A DNA stretch of 64,000 nucleotides from Pseudomonas pseudonitroreducens (GCF_021603645.1 NZ_BQHJ01000006.1:124001-188000); one strand, 5' to 3'; counted from the stretch's first letter, positions 6,355-19,832 are shown. Notes: generated by a model from the letters alone, not told the origin. Numbers and translations: made by a program.

Positions 6355-7571
6355 GCAACAAGACCTTCCAACTGCTGGAAGTCGCCAACGGCAAACCGAT
6401 CAAGCTCTGGACCCAGGGCGTACCGGTGGAAGAAGACGCCAAGCAGCAACTGATGAACACCGCAAGGATGCCTTTCATCTTCAAGCACCTGGCCGTGATG
6501 CCGGACGTACACCTGGGCAAGGGCTCGACCATCGGCAGCGTGATCCCCACTAAAGGCGCCATCATCCCGGCCGCCGTTGGCGTGGACATCGGCTGCGGGA
6601 TGATCGCGGCGCGCACCTCGCTGGTGGCCTCGGACCTGCCGGACAACCTGCACGGCCTGCGCACTGCCATCGAGAAGGCCGTGCCCCACGGCAAGACCTT
6701 CGGCCGCCGCGACCAGGGCGCCTGGGAGGACGTGCCCGAGCACGCCGATGGTGCCTGGAAGGCGCTGGCCGGGCGCTTCAAGGTGATCACCGACAAGCAC
6801 CCGAAGCTGGAGAAAACCAACAACCGCAAGCACCTGGGAACCCTCGGCACCGGCAACCACTTCATCGAAGTCTGCCTCGACGAGGCCAACCGTGTCTGGT
6901 TCATGCTGCACAGCGGATCGCGCGGCGTAGGTAACGCCATCGGCAACCTGTTCATCGAACTGGCCCAGGCCGATATGCGCCAGCACATCGCCAACCTGCC
7001 GGACCGCGACCTGGCCTACTTCGAGGAAGGCAGCCAGCACTTCGACGACTACGTGGAAGCCGTGGGCTGGGCCCAGGACTTCGCCCGGCAGAACCGCGAG
7101 CTGATGATGCGCGCAGTGATCGCAGCGGCGCGGCAAGTCATTCGCAAGCCGTTCGAGGCCAGCCTGGAAGCGGTGAACTGCCACCACAACTATGTGCAGA
7201 AGGAACGCCACTTCGGTGAAGAGGTATTGGTAACGCGTAAAGGCGCGGTGTCCGCGCAGAAGGGCCAGCTCGGCATAATTCCGGGGTCGATGGGCGCCAA
7301 GAGCTTCATCGTCCGCGGCCTGGGTAACGAGGAAGCCTTCTGCTCGTGCAGCCACGGCGCCGGGCGGACCATGAGCCGCACCAAGGCCAAGAAGCTGTTC
7401 AGCGTCGAGGACCAGGTGCGCGCCACCGCCCACGTCGAATGCCGCAAGGACAAAGACGTGATCGATGAGATCCCGATGGCTTACAAGGACATCGATGCCG
7501 TGATGGACGCCCAGCGCGAGCTGGTGGAAGTGCTGCATACCCTGCGTCAGGTGGTGTGTGTGAAGGGATAA
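6351..7571 (+). CDS. rtcB: RtcB, RNA-splicing ligase (3'-phosphate / 5'-OH)
   Basis: The protein has 406 residues, close to the 408 of E. coli RtcB. It joins 3'-phosphate or 2',3'-cyclic phosphate ends to 5'-hydroxyl ends using GTP and Mn. Expected active-site features are present: VDIGCGM with metal-binding Cys82, GTGNHF with His170, LHSGSRG with His187, NCHHNY at 277-281 and the guanylylated His335 in CSHGAGR. The ATG at 6351 overlaps the preceding stop and has little Shine-Dalgarno of its own, which fits coupling. RlaP and RtcA follow in the same operon. Confidence 0.98.
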   Translation: MSNKTFQLLEVANGKPIKLWTQGVPVEEDAKQQLMNTARMPFIFKHLAVMPDVHLGKGSTIGSVIPTKGAIIPAAVGVDIGCGMIAARTSLVASDLPDNLHGLRTAIEKAVPHGKTFGRRDQGAWEDVPEHADGAWKALAGRFKVITDKHPKLEKTNNRKHLGTLGTGNHFIEVCLDEANRVWFMLHSGSRGVGNAIGNLFIELAQADMRQHIANLPDRDLAYFEEGSQHFDDYVEAVGWAQDFARQNRELMMRAVIAAARQVIRKPFEASLEAVNCHHNYVQKERHFGEEVLVTRKGAVSAQKGQLGIIPGSMGAKSFIVRGLGNEEAFCSCSHGAGRTMSRTKAKKLFSVEDQVRATAHVECRKDKDVIDEIPMAYKDIDAVMDAQRELVEVLHTLRQVVCVKG

Positions 7572-7623
7572 AGCGAGTCGGGCGCAAACCGCCCGCCTCC
7601 ACTGCAAGACAAGGAACAAGGAC

Positions 7624-8424
7624 ATGAACAGGGAAGACCGCCATCCACTACCCGCCGCCATGCGTGAGCGCGTCCTGGAGGAACTGGAAAGACTGGAACA
7701 GGAGCACAACGTCACCGTGCTCTACGCCTGCGAATCGGGCAGCCGCGCCTGGGGCTTCGCCTCTCCGGACAGCGACTACGACGTACGCTTCGTCTATGTG
7801 CAGCAACCGGACTGGTACCTGTGCGTGGACGAGCCACGCGACGTGCTGGAGCGCCCGCTGACCGACGAGCTGGACCTCAGCGGTTGGGAATTGCGCAAGG
7901 CGCTGCGCCTGCTGCGCAAATCCAACCCGACGCTGCTGGAGTGGCTGGACTCACCGCTGGTATATCGCAGCGAATCGGCGGCGACCGAGGGCCTGCGCCA
8001 ACTGGCGCAGGACTTCTACTCGCCCGCCGCTGCACGAGCGCACTACCTGTCGATGGCGAAGAAGAATTTCCGTGGCTATCTGCAGGGCGAGGAGGTTCGC
8101 TACAAGAAGTACCTCTACGTGCTGCGACCCTTGCTGGCGGTGCGCTGGATCGACCAGGGCCTGGGCATGCCGCCCATGGTCTTCGAGACACTGATGGAGG
8201 CAACTCTCGACGATGTCGCGCAGCGCGCCGAAGTCGAGGAACTGCTGGCGCTCAAGCGCCAGGCGGTCGAGGCCGAATACGGCCCGGCGCGCGCGGCCCT
8301 GCATCGGCTGATCGAGAACGAGCTGCAACGCGCGGAAAATCTTGGCGCGCCCCGAGGCGGTTGCCACGACACGGAGCGCCTGGATCGCTTCCTGCGCGAA
8401 CAAGTTAGGGAACACGCAAGATGA
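7624..8424 (+). CDS. RlaP-type RNA repair nucleotidyltransferase (DNA polymerase beta superfamily)
   Basis: The protein has 266 residues. Gly39-Ser40 followed by RAWGFASPDSDYDVRF gives the GS...DxD signature of the polymerase-beta nucleotidyltransferase fold, with Asp51 and Asp53 as predicted metal ligands. The following helical part (KNFRGYLQGEEVRYKKYLYVLRPLLAVRW) matches the YcgL/RlaP family, proposed to act in RNA repair. AAGGA precedes the ATG. The end overlaps rtcA as ATGA. It may add or remove nucleotides at RNA ends before ligation; the substrate is not shown by the sequence. Confidence 0.88.
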   Translation: MNREDRHPLPAAMRERVLEELERLEQEHNVTVLYACESGSRAWGFASPDSDYDVRFVYVQQPDWYLCVDEPRDVLERPLTDELDLSGWELRKALRLLRKSNPTLLEWLDSPLVYRSESAATEGLRQLAQDFYSPAAARAHYLSMAKKNFRGYLQGEEVRYKKYLYVLRPLLAVRWIDQGLGMPPMVFETLMEATLDDVAQRAEVEELLALKRQAVEAEYGPARAALHRLIENELQRAENLGAPRGGCHDTERLDRFLREQVREHAR

Positions 8425-9446
8425 AAACGGACCTGATCGAACTCGACGGCGCCGACGGCGGCGGGCAAATACTGCGCAGCGCGCTGAGCCTGTCGATGAT
8501 CACCGGCAAGCCGCTGCGTATCGTCAACATCCGTGGCCGGCGCTCGCGGCCGGGGTTGCTGCGCCAGCACCTGACGGCGGTGCGCGCGGCGGCGGAAGTC
8601 TGTGGCGCGGCGGTGCAAGGCGACGAGCTGGGCTCGCGCAGCCTGACCTTCCGCCCCGGCGCGATTCGCGGCGGTGACTACCGCTTCGCCATCGGCAGCG
8701 CGGGTAGCGCCGTGCTGGTGCTACAGACGCTGCTGCCGGCCCTGCTGTTCGCCGATGTGCCGAGCAGCCTGGCGATCAGCGGCGGTACGCACAACCCGCT
8801 GGCGCCGCCGGCGGACTTCATCGAGCGCAGCTGGCTGCCGCTGCTGCGGCGCATGGGCGCGAAGGTCGACTTCGAGCTGCTGCGCCATGGCTTCATGCCC
8901 GCTGGAGGCGGTGAGCTGCGAGTACGAATGGAGCCAGCCGAGTTGCAGCCGCTGCACCTGCCGGAAGCCGGTGCCGAACGCTCACGCTCGGCCCGTGCCC
9001 TGCTGGCCGCCATCCCCGGTCATGTGGCGGATCGCGAACTGGAGAAAGTGAAGCGACATAAGGATTGGCACGCCGCTTCCGTTCAGGTCGTCCGCCTGCC
9101 GGAGGACCAGGGCCCGGGCAATGCATTGCTGCTGGAAATCGAGTGCGAGCAACTGAGCCTGGTGTTCTGCGCCTTCGGCCAAGCCGGCGTCAGCGCCGAG
9201 CGCGTCGCCAGCCAGGCGTTGCGCCAGGCCGAAGACTGGCGCAGCAGCGGCACCAGCGTAGAGGAACACCTCGCCGACCAGTTGCTGCTACCGATGGCAC
9301 TGGCCGGCGGCGGCAGCTTCACCACGCCAGCATTGAGCGATCATCTGCTGAGCAGCCGCGCAGTAGTCGAAGCCTTCCTGCCGGTGCGCATCGAGTGCCA
9401 GGCACGCGTGGCAGGCGGCCAGCACATCCGTATCACGCCCGCTTGA
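8421..9446 (+). CDS. rtcA: RtcA, RNA 3'-terminal phosphate cyclase
   Basis: The protein has 341 residues, the usual length. RtcA converts RNA 3'-phosphates to 2',3'-cyclic phosphates using ATP. The N-terminal DGADGGGQILRSALSLS, the RRSRPGLLRQHLTAVRAA segment, GSAGS and the ISGGTHNPLAPP motif are all typical. The adenylated histidine corresponds to His308 in LSDHLLSS. It is the last gene of the operon and starts within the RlaP stop codon. By analogy with Salmonella, RtcA may also generate the cyclic-phosphate ends that RtcR senses. Confidence 0.97.
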   Translation: MKTDLIELDGADGGGQILRSALSLSMITGKPLRIVNIRGRRSRPGLLRQHLTAVRAAAEVCGAAVQGDELGSRSLTFRPGAIRGGDYRFAIGSAGSAVLVLQTLLPALLFADVPSSLAISGGTHNPLAPPADFIERSWLPLLRRMGAKVDFELLRHGFMPAGGGELRVRMEPAELQPLHLPEAGAERSRSARALLAAIPGHVADRELEKVKRHKDWHAASVQVVRLPEDQGPGNALLLEIECEQLSLVFCAFGQAGVSAERVASQALRQAEDWRSSGTSVEEHLADQLLLPMALAGGGSFTTPALSDHLLSSRAVVEAFLPVRIECQARVAGGQHIRITPA

Positions 9447-9533
9447 CGCTTTCCTCACCAAACGCTGGATAGAGTGCCGTCCAGTCACCCTATCCGGCGC
9501 GTGTGCCCGCCTACCCGGCACACGGGAGTCTCC

Positions 9534-9893
9534 ATGGCGCCGCGCGCCACCCTCATCCTGCTTTGCGCCGCGCTGCTCGGCGGCTGCGCAACGACCCATG
9601 AAACCCTCATCGCCCAAGGCTACCCACCCGCCTACGCCGACGGCTATGACGACGGCTGCGGCAGCGGGCGCCAGGCAGCCGGTGCCATCACCGGCGAGTT
9701 CCGCAAGGACGTGCCGCGCTACCTGGACGAACCGAAGTACGCGCTGGGCTGGAATGACGGCTTCCAACAATGCCAGGCCATGCGCGTGAGCCAGGAGCGC
9801 CAGCAGTACGAGGAACAGCGCAACAGCGACCGGGACCGCGACTGGGAGGAACAGAAGGACCGCGCGCTGGGACGGGCCCTGCGCGGCAACTGA
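9534..9893 (+). CDS. Small putative lipoprotein
   Basis: The protein has 119 residues. It begins with a short hydrophobic segment ending in LLGGC, a lipobox with the modified cysteine at residue 18. The mature part is hydrophilic, with GYDDGCGSGRQAAG, a second ALGWNDGFQQC motif, and an acidic/basic C-terminal helix rich in Gln, Glu and Arg. I chose the ATG at 9534 because GGGAG lies nine bases upstream; a frame extending to 9474 lacks one. I do not recognise a named family. Confidence 0.75.
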   Translation: MAPRATLILLCAALLGGCATTHETLIAQGYPPAYADGYDDGCGSGRQAAGAITGEFRKDVPRYLDEPKYALGWNDGFQQCQAMRVSQERQQYEEQRNSDRDRDWEEQKDRALGRALRGN

Positions 9894-9933
9894 CCGCTGC
9901 GGCAACCGTCCGCACCCGCTCAGGGACGCCCGC

Positions 9934-9947
9934 TTGACTTCGGTCAA
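9934..9947 (+). promoter_or_regulatory. Anr (FNR-type) box upstream of ccpR
   Basis: TTGAC-TTCG-GTCAA is a perfect inverted repeat matching the Anr/FNR consensus TTGAT-N4-ATCAA with one symmetrical change in each half. It is centred about 79 bases upstream of the ccpR start codon. Cytochrome c peroxidase genes of Pseudomonas are known targets of oxygen control by Anr, so function is likely. Confidence 0.75.
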
Positions 9948-10018
9948 GCCGGGCCTTGCCCGCCTGGCCTCTCCTTGAACTCAGAAGAAATCAAAAGCCT
10001 GAGACAAGGAGACTCCAC

Positions 10019-11045
10019 ATGCAGCCCCTCAAACTGGCCCTGGGCAGCTTGCTGCTGGCCGTGAGCACGGCAGCGGCACAAGCACATGCCGACACCCTGC
10101 GCGACAGCGCCAACAGCATCTTCAACCCCATCCCGGAGCAGGCCAGCGACAAGCTCGATCCCAACCAGATCGAACTGGGGCGGCAACTGTTCTTCGAGCC
10201 ACGCCTGTCCTCCAGCCATGTGATCAGCTGCAACACCTGCCACAACATCGGCACCGGTGGCGCCGACAACGTGCCCGCCTCCAGCGGCCACGCCTGGCAG
10301 AAAGGTGCACGCAACTCGCCTACCGTGTTCAACGCGGTATTCAACGTCGCGCAGTTCTGGGACGGCCGCGCCAAGGACCTGGAGGAACAGGCCAAGGGCC
10401 CGGTGCAGAACCCGGTGGAGATGCACAACACACCGAAGAACGTCGAGGCCACCCTGCGCAGCATGCCGGAATATGTCGCCTCCTTCGAAAAGGCCTTCCC
10501 CGGCGACAAGCAAGCGGTCAGCTTCGACAACATGGCCCGCGCACTGCAGGCTTTCGAGTCGACCCTGATCACTCCGGACTCGCGTTTCGACCTCTATCTC
10601 AAGGGCGATGACAACGCCCTCGACGCCAAGGAGAAGAAAGGCCTGCAGACCTTCATGAGCGCCGGCTGCATCAGTTGCCACAACGGCGTGAACCTGGGCG
10701 GCCAGGCCTACTTCCCGTTCGGGCTGGTGAAGAAGCCCGATGGCAAGATCCTCCCCACCGGCGACAAGGGGCGTTTCGAAGTGACCAAGACGCAGAATGA
10801 CCAGTACGTGTTCCGCGCCGCTGCGCAACATCGCCCTGACCGCACCGTATTTCCATAGCGGACAGGTGTGGGATCTGGAAGAAGCGGTAGCGATCATGGG
10901 CACCGCGCAACTGGGCAAGCAGCTCAACGCGGAAGAAGTCGGCGACATCGTCGCCTTCCTCAAGACCGCCACCGGCAAGCAGCCGAAGGTGGAGTACCCA
11001 CTGCTGCCGCCAAGCACGGCAACTACGCCGAAGCCGGTGGATTGA
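10019..11045 (+). pseudogene. ccpR: Di-haem cytochrome c peroxidase, disrupted by a frameshift
   Basis: The gene should encode a periplasmic peroxidase of about 340 residues that reduces H2O2 with electrons from cytochrome c. A signal peptide (ending near QAHA), haem site 1 (Cys71, Cys74, His75) and haem site 2 (Cys217, Cys220, His221) read normally. Near 10816-10826 the frame changes by +1, and the first frame stops at 10858 after 279 residues. The second frame continues with PLRNIALTAPYFHSGQVW and the AVAIMGTAQLG segment to 11045. Comparison with the usual FRVPTLRN sequence suggests that about five bases are missing. It is either a true pseudogene or a sequencing error. AAGGAG precedes the start. 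Confidence 0.85.
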
Positions 11046-11064
11046 TCGGTTCGACGCCGAACCT

Positions 11065-11134
11065 GTAGGAGCGAGCTTGCTCGCGAACAGCCCCACGCCG
11101 GCGTCGAGAGGTTCGCGAGCAAGCTCGCTCCTAC
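11065..11134. repeat. Inverted repeat pair, GTAGGAGCGAGCTTGCTCGC family
   Basis: Two 24-base copies face each other (11065-11088 and 11111-11134). Each copy also contains the internal palindrome GCGAGCTTGCTCGC. The same pair occurs at 21172-21248 and 44266-44338, and a single arm at 11303-11323. The form matches the REP/BIME-like elements that sit between genes in pseudomonads. Confidence 0.85.
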
Positions 11135-11158
11135 AAGTACGTTCTGCGCTCTGGTCGG

Positions 11159-11350
11159 CCCTCTCCCAAAGGGAGAGGGGATTATTCGGTGCGGGAGGTA
11201 ACCATGCGTCAGCCGGCACGGACAGCTCCCTCTCCCTATGGGAGAGGGCTGGGGTGAGGGGAAGTATCGGCACAGATTTCCCGGATCGCGCCGGGGACTG
11301 TCCGCGAGCAAGCTCGCTCCTACAAGTACGCTCTGCGCTCTGGTCGGCCT
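11159..11350. repeat. Cluster of CCCTCTCCC-N3-GGGAGAGGG palindromes and a duplicated arm
   Basis: Perfect nine-base dyads lie at 11159-11179 and 11228-11248, the second followed by GGGGTGAGGG. A single GTAGGAGCGAGC-type arm is at 11303-11323. The stretch from that arm's end to about 11350 nearly repeats bases 11128-11160, suggesting local duplication of a repeat unit. No gene is seen from 11046 to 11374. Confidence 0.6.
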
Positions 11351-11375
11351 TCACCCCAGCTCTCAGATAGACCGC

Positions 11376-11405
11376 AAAAAAAACGAGCCCTTCGGGCCCG
11401 TTTTT
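11376..11405. terminator. Bidirectional terminator between ccpR and gdhA
   Basis: A run of A is followed by CGAGCCC, loop TTC, GGGCCCG (one mismatch) and TTTTT. With A and T runs on either side, it can end transcription from both convergent genes. Confidence 0.8.
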
Positions 11406-11421
11406 CATAGCCGGGGAACGG

Positions 11422-12924
<1,503 letters not shown>

Positions 12925-12970
12925 TCAATAGACAGTTGCACTCAAACAACCTCCCATCAGGATGCTTCCG

Positions 12971-13267
12971 ATGCCCGCACGCCCGCTCGCGCTTCTCGTC
13001 GCTCTCACCTGTGCCTTCGCCCTGCCCGCCCAGGCGGCCATGAAACTGGGCAACTTCACCGAGTCCGGCGCCCTGGTGGTAGCGGATACATTCGACAGCG
13101 AAGTGATCCACAAGTCGAACTTCAGCACCGACGACCTGCAACGCATGTCGCGGCAGCTGGAAGAGCAGCAGCGCACGCTGCAGGACCAGGCGCGGCAAAT
13201 CGACACACTGCAGCGCCAGCTGGAGGAGCAGCGGCGCACCCTGGACGATCTCAAGCGCAGTCGCTGA
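12971..13267 (+). CDS. Small periplasmic coiled-coil protein
   Basis: The protein has 98 residues. A signal peptide ends at LPAQA. The mature part begins MKLGNFTESGALVVADTFDSEV, and from about residue 55 it is a heptad-rich coiled coil (RQLEEQQRTLQDQARQIDTL and onward) ending in Lys-Arg-Ser-Arg. I chose the ATG at 12971 because an AGGA lies nine bases upstream; an in-frame ATG at 12962 has its AGG too close. A terminator follows. I do not recognise the family or function; a scaffolding or complex-stabilising role is possible. Confidence 0.75.
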   Translation: MPARPLALLVALTCAFALPAQAAMKLGNFTESGALVVADTFDSEVIHKSNFSTDDLQRMSRQLEEQQRTLQDQARQIDTLQRQLEEQRRTLDDLKRSR

Positions 13268-13286
13268 CCCGCTCCGGAAAAGACGC

Positions 13287-13316
13287 AAAAAAAACGGGGC
13301 CCGAAGGCCCCGTTTT
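13287..13316. terminator. Bidirectional terminator before ettA
   Basis: Eight A, then CGGGGCC, loop CGAA, GGCCCCG and TTTT. It serves the small gene on the left and the convergent ettA gene on the right. Confidence 0.85.
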
Positions 13317-13330
13317 CATGGCGAAGTGGC

Positions 13331-14995
<1,665 letters not shown>

Positions 14996-15315
14996 GGATA
15001 CCTGACTTCTGGGATGAATTGTGATCGGGATGGCCGGAACTGACGACGGCACCGCCGGCACTTGGGGCCGGAACGGCGGCACTGCGGGCCACCGAAGGGC
15101 GCGAACGGCCGATGGACGGCCCTTCGCGCGAGACTCTGCGGGGATGTACTTTATGCCCCGAACTTTGGCCGTACATCACGCGCGCGTGCGGCAAAGCTAC
15201 CGGAATGAATCGGGAAGGGCAAACGACGCTCGTCGGCCATACTGGCACTTCGCCGCCTTTCCGGGCATCCTAGCCTGCGCCGAATTCAGCCGTATCGCCC
15301 CGGGTCCTTAAGTCC
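14996..15315. other. Divergent ettA/morA intergenic region
   Basis: These 320 bases separate two divergent genes and must hold both promoters. The sequence is GC-rich with no repeat family member and no clear operator that I can support. An in-frame stop at 15271 limits how far upstream morA can start. Confidence 0.4.
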
Positions 15316-18300
15316 TTGTCTATTTTCCCCCGTCTTCCTCCGGACGCCCTGGCCAGGCCTGGCCGCGTGGCGACCCGGACCGCGCTGGTGCTGCTGGTGC
15401 TGTTCATGCTCGGCCTGCTGGGCTGGCAACTGCATCAGGAGTTCCGCAGCCAGGAACGCTTCGAGCGTGAGCGGGTGGTGCTGCACGGCGAACAGATGGC
15501 CCAGCGGATTTCCCTGACCCTGGAGCTCAAGGCGGTGGCGGCCCAGGCCCTGCTGCAGCAGGAACAGGACCGCGAACACGGTGATCGCCACGCACCGCTG
15601 ATCGCCGGCCTCAAGCACATCTACCCGTCCTTCCACAGCCTGGTGCGGCTGGACGCCAACGGCGTATCCGTGCAGGACTCCGCCAGCGGTCTCAAGGACG
15701 GCGCGTTCATCGAGGCCCTGCGCCAGCGCAGCGCACGGCAGGCCTATCACTATGCGTTCAGCGAGGAAAACGGCGGCCACTTCTATGTCTGGCTGAAGGC
15801 CACCGAACCGGGCGAAGGCGACAGCATCATCCGTCTCGACGAGAAGGTCGCCCGGCGCGGCTGGGCGGAACAGATCCGCCCCGAGTCGCCGGACTGGATT
15901 CTGCTGGACGATGTCCAGCAGAAGGTCCTCGGCCGCTCCAGTGGCCTGCGCCCCGGCCCGCTGTCCGCGGCTTCGCCGCTGGAGCAGGCGCAGAGCCTGG
16001 ATGGCCTGGAGATCCAGAACACCGACTGGCGATTGCTCCCGCAATTCGACGACCGGCAGATCCGCGCCACCCTGCTCCCGCGCCTGGGCGGCGAGCTGGC
16101 GCTATTGCTGGTGCTGGCGGGCATTGCCGGCGCCGCCCTGCTGCGCCTGCAACGCGAGCAGCAGAACCTGCGGGCGCTGACCGTGGAGTCGCAGCAGAGC
16201 CTGCGCCAGGCCGCGCAAGCCCTCGGCGCCATCGACGAGCGCGTGCTGGTGACCCGCGCCGACGGCCGCCTCGCCTACCTCAATCCGCAGGCCGAGCAAC
16301 TGTTCGGCATCAGCGCCGACAAGGCCGGCGAGCATCACCTGCTGGAGCTGCTGCCCGGCCTGGGCGGTCTGCTGCATGGCAGCGATACCTCGGCGGACAG
16401 CAGCTCCGAACTGGTCCGCGTCAACGATACCGGTCAGGCTCGCTTGTTCGCCGTCAGCCACCATTCGCTGGACGACAGCCCGCTGGCGCCGGAGCAGACC
16501 TGGGTGCTGCGCGGCAACCTGCCCCAGGGCGGACAGGTCTGGGTACTGCGCGACGTCACCGAGGAGCAGCAGGCGCTGCACATCCTCGAGGAGACCCGCC
16601 GGCGCTACCAGGACATCTTCGATGGCGTTGGCGTCGCACTCTGTGTGCTCGACCTCTCCGCCCTGCGCCAGAGCCTGGTGGACCTCAACCTGCGCCGGCA
16701 GAGCGACCTGCGCGAGTGGATCGCCTCGCAGCCCGAGCGCCTGCCCTGGCTGCTGCGCCAGGTGCGCATCACCGAGATCAACAACGTTGCCAAGCGCCTG
16801 ATGGGCGTGAGCACTACCGAGCAGGCCTGGCAGATCCTCGTCGGCAGTGCCGGCATGCGCCCCGACGGCGTGCGCAGCAAGGTGCTCGAAGCCGTGCTGC
16901 ACGGCCAGGGCATGGTCGAGCTGGAAGCCTGCATCCACACCCGCCAGGGCGAGCAGCGCCACCTGTGGCTGCAGTTGCGCGTGCCGGAGATGATCCAGGA
17001 CTTCCACGCCGTGACCCTGAGCCTGTCGGACATCACCAGCCGCAAACAGGTCGAGCTGTCGCTGATCGAACGCGAGAAGTTCTGGTCCGACGCGGTGCGC
17101 GCGGTACCCGATACACTCTATATCCACGACATCGCCGCGCGCCGGGTGACTTTCAGCAACCACAACCTTGGCCACCAGCTCGGCTACAGCGGCGACGAAC
17201 TGCGCGAGATGGGCGAGCGCTTCTGGGAGAAGGTGCTGCACCCGGACGACGTCGAGTACTACTGGCGCGTGCGCAACCTGCAGCAGGTGGTGGGCGACGG
17301 CCTGTTGCTGGACAGCCAGTTGCGCTGGCGCCACCGCGACGGCAACTGGCACTGGTTCGATATCCGCGAGCAGGCTTTCACCCGCGACGTTTCCGGCCGT
17401 GTGGCGCGGCTCATCGGCGTGGCCAAGGACATCACCGACACGGTCGAGGCGCACAACTCCCTGCGCGAGAGCGGCCGCCGCTACCGCATGCTCGCCGAGA
17501 GCATCAGCGACGTGATCCTCTCCACCGACGCCCAGGTCAAGCTCAATTACATCAGCCCGTCGATCCAGCAGGTGTTCGGCTACAGTCCCGAGTGGGTGCT
17601 GGCCAACGGCTTCCAGCCGATAGCCGCCAACCCGGCGCAGCTGGAGCGCCTGGAAGAACTGCTGAACCGTGTGCAGGGCGCCATCGGCGAGCCCAAGCGC
17701 CTGGCCGAACTGCGCGAGAGCGCCGAGCCGCAGCTGTTCAGCCTCGACTGCCTGCACGCCGACGGCCACAAGATTCCCGTGGAGCTGCGCATTGCCCTGA
17801 TGTGGGACGACCACGGCCGCTTCGAAGGCCTGCTCGGCGTCGCCCGCGACGTCAGCCAGCAACGCCGCGCCGAGCGCGAAATGCGCATGGCCGCAACGGT
17901 GTTCGAGCACTCCACGGCGGCGATCATGGTCACCGACCCCGCCGGCTACATCGTGCAGATCAATGACTCCTTCAGCCGCCTCACCGGTTATTCCGCCGAG
18001 GAAGTGCTCGACCAGCTGCCGCGCCTGCTCACCGCCGACCGCCAGGAAGCCAATCAGCTCAAGCACGTGCTGGAAAGCCTGCGCAAGAGCGGCAGCTGGG
18101 AAGGCGAGATCCTGCAGAAGCGCAAGAGCGGCGAGCTGTACCCGAGCTGGGTCGGCATCACCGCGGTGCACGACGAGGAAGGCGACCTGGTCAGCTTCGT
18201 CTGCTTCTTCAGCGACATCAGCGAACGCAAGGCCAGCGAGCGACGCATCCACCGCCTGGCCTACTACGACGCCCTGACCCACCTGCCCAACCGCACGCTG

Positions 18301-19569
18301 TTCCAGGACCGCCTGCACACCGCCCTGCTGCAGGCCGAACGGCACCAGCAGTGGGTCGTGCTGATGTTCCTCGACCTCGACCGCTTCAAGCCGATCAACG
18401 ACTCCCTCGGCCACGCCGCGGGGGACCGCATGCTCAAGGAAGTGGCCGAGCGCCTGAGCCATTGCGTCAGCGATGACGACACCGTGGCGCGCATGGGCGG
18501 CGACGAGTTTACCCTGCTGCTGCCAGGCCAGAAGGACCGCGAGAAGGCGCTCCGCCAGGCGATCCAGGTGGCCGAGCAGATTCTCTCCAGCCTCGCCCGC
18601 CCCTTCACCCTGGAAGGCCGCGAGTTCTTCGTCACCGCCAGCATCGGCGTGGCGCTCTCGCCGCAGGACGGCGCCGAGCTCAGCCAACTGATGAAGAACG
18701 CCGACACGGCGATGTACCACGCCAAGGAAATGGGCAAGAACAACTTCCAGTTCTACCAGGCCGAGATGAACGCCCGCGCCCTGGAACGCCTGGAACTGGA
18801 AAGCGACCTGCGCCGCGCCATCGAACTGCACGAATTCGTCCTGCACTACCAGCCGCAGTTCACCGGCGACGGCCGCCGCCTGACCGGCGCCGAGGCGCTG
18901 CTGCGCTGGCAGCATCCCAAGCGCGGGCTGATCCCGCCGGCGGAATTCATTCCGGTGCTGGAAGAGCTCGGCCTGGTTGCCCAGGTCGGCGACTGGCTGC
19001 TGGAGCAGGCCTGCCTGCAACTGCGCGCCTGGCACCGCGACAAGGTGCGGGTGCCGAAGATTTCCGTGAACCTCTCGGCCCGGCAGTTCGCCGACGGCCA
19101 GTTGGGCGAGCGCATCGCCGGCATCCTCGAAGACACCGGGATCGCCCCGGCGTGCCTGGAACTGGAACTGACCGAAAGCATCCTGATGAGCGACGTTTCC
19201 CAGGCGATGCAGATACTTTCCGGGCTGAAACGCTTGGGCCTGGCGATTGCGGTGGACGACTTCGGCACCGGCTACTCCTCGCTCAACTACCTCAAGCAGT
19301 TCCCCATCGATGTGCTGAAGATCGACCGCAGCTTCGTCGACGGCCTGCCCCACGGCGAGCAGGACGCGCAGATCGCCCGCGCCATCATCGCCATGGCCCA
19401 CAGCCTGAACCTGATGGTGATCGCCGAGGGCGTGGAGAGCCACGAACAGCTGGAGTTCCTGCGCGAGCACGGCTGCGACGAGGTGCAGGGCTTCCTCTTC
19501 GGCCGCCCGGTGCCAGCCGACCAGTTCGCCGCGCTGTTCGCCAGCAACGCGTTGTTCCTGTTGGGCTGA
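15316..19569 (+). CDS. morA: MorA, membrane PAS-GGDEF-EAL c-di-GMP regulator
   Basis: The protein has 1417 residues. An N-terminal membrane segment (about 19-40) is followed by a periplasmic sensor region, a second membrane segment near 255-275 and several PAS/PAC domains. A GGDEF domain follows, with intact GGDEF at 1061-1065, then an EAL domain with intact EAL at 1193-1195 and later DDFGTGYSS. Both cyclase and phosphodiesterase activities are therefore possible. MorA controls motility and biofilm in Pseudomonas. The start is uncertain: TTG at 15316 or GTG at 15367, with no ATG available downstream of the in-frame stop at 15271. Confidence 0.95.
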   Translation: MSIFPRLPPDALARPGRVATRTALVLLVLFMLGLLGWQLHQEFRSQERFERERVVLHGEQMAQRISLTLELKAVAAQALLQQEQDREHGDRHAPLIAGLKHIYPSFHSLVRLDANGVSVQDSASGLKDGAFIEALRQRSARQAYHYAFSEENGGHFYVWLKATEPGEGDSIIRLDEKVARRGWAEQIRPESPDWILLDDVQQKVLGRSSGLRPGPLSAASPLEQAQSLDGLEIQNTDWRLLPQFDDRQIRATLLPRLGGELALLLVLAGIAGAALLRLQREQQNLRALTVESQQSLRQAAQALGAIDERVLVTRADGRLAYLNPQAEQLFGISADKAGEHHLLELLPGLGGLLHGSDTSADSSSELVRVNDTGQARLFAVSHHSLDDSPLAPEQTWVLRGNLPQGGQVWVLRDVTEEQQALHILEETRRRYQDIFDGVGVALCVLDLSALRQSLVDLNLRRQSDLREWIASQPERLPWLLRQVRITEINNVAKRLMGVSTTEQAWQILVGSAGMRPDGVRSKVLEAVLHGQGMVELEACIHTRQGEQRHLWLQLRVPEMIQDFHAVTLSLSDITSRKQVELSLIEREKFWSDAVRAVPDTLYIHDIAARRVTFSNHNLGHQLGYSGDELREMGERFWEKVLHPDDVEYYWRVRNLQQVVGDGLLLDSQLRWRHRDGNWHWFDIREQAFTRDVSGRVARLIGVAKDITDTVEAHNSLRESGRRYRMLAESISDVILSTDAQVKLNYISPSIQQVFGYSPEWVLANGFQPIAANPAQLERLEELLNRVQGAIGEPKRLAELRESAEPQLFSLDCLHADGHKIPVELRIALMWDDHGRFEGLLGVARDVSQQRRAEREMRMAATVFEHSTAAIMVTDPAGYIVQINDSFSRLTGYSAEEVLDQLPRLLTADRQEANQLKHVLESLRKSGSWEGEILQKRKSGELYPSWVGITAVHDEEGDLVSFVCFFSDISERKASERRIHRLAYYDALTHLPNRTLFQDRLHTALLQAERHQQWVVLMFLDLDRFKPINDSLGHAAGDRMLKEVAERLSHCVSDDDTVARMGGDEFTLLLPGQKDREKALRQAIQVAEQILSSLARPFTLEGREFFVTASIGVALSPQDGAELSQLMKNADTAMYHAKEMGKNNFQFYQAEMNARALERLELESDLRRAIELHEFVLHYQPQFTGDGRRLTGAEALLRWQHPKRGLIPPAEFIPVLEELGLVAQVGDWLLEQACLQLRAWHRDKVRVPKISVNLSARQFADGQLGERIAGILEDTGIAPACLELELTESILMSDVSQAMQILSGLKRLGLAIAVDDFGTGYSSLNYLKQFPIDVLKIDRSFVDGLPHGEQDAQIARAIIAMAHSLNLMVIAEGVESHEQLEFLREHGCDEVQGFLFGRPVPADQFAALFASNALFLLG

Positions 19570-19595
19570 CCCATCGACTCGATGTTCGGCTTTGC

Positions 19596-19677
19596 GTAGG
19601 AGCGGACTCCGTCCGCGATGTGCCACCGGCCGGTTCGGAGCTGCCGGGAAGCGATCGCGGACGAAGTCCGCTCCTAC
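19596..19677. repeat. Inverted repeat pair, GTAGGAGCGGACTCCGTCCG family
   Basis: Two 24-base arms face each other at 19596-19619 and 19654-19677, differing at one or two bases. The element is related to, but distinct from, the GAGCTTGCTC family, and recurs at 61302-61380. It lies between morA and glyA. Confidence 0.8.
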
Positions 19678-19832
19678 ATCCAACCCACCATCGGCGTTAC
19701 ACCCATTTCCGCACGCCAGCTGGCCTTGAACCCCGCTTGTCAGCCACATGACCGCCTTTCATGTGCCAGCACCAGCGCCTTGGGTTAGAATGCGCGCCTT
19801 TCCCCCAGCACCCGATCCTTAAGAGGACCGCC

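Noticed and set aside
16102-19749. A 1215-codon open frame on the minus strand
   Set aside because: It is the antisense shadow of morA. High GC removes stops on the opposite strand; the encoded protein is Ala/Gln/Val-rich without any domain, whereas morA has intact PAS, GGDEF and EAL domains.
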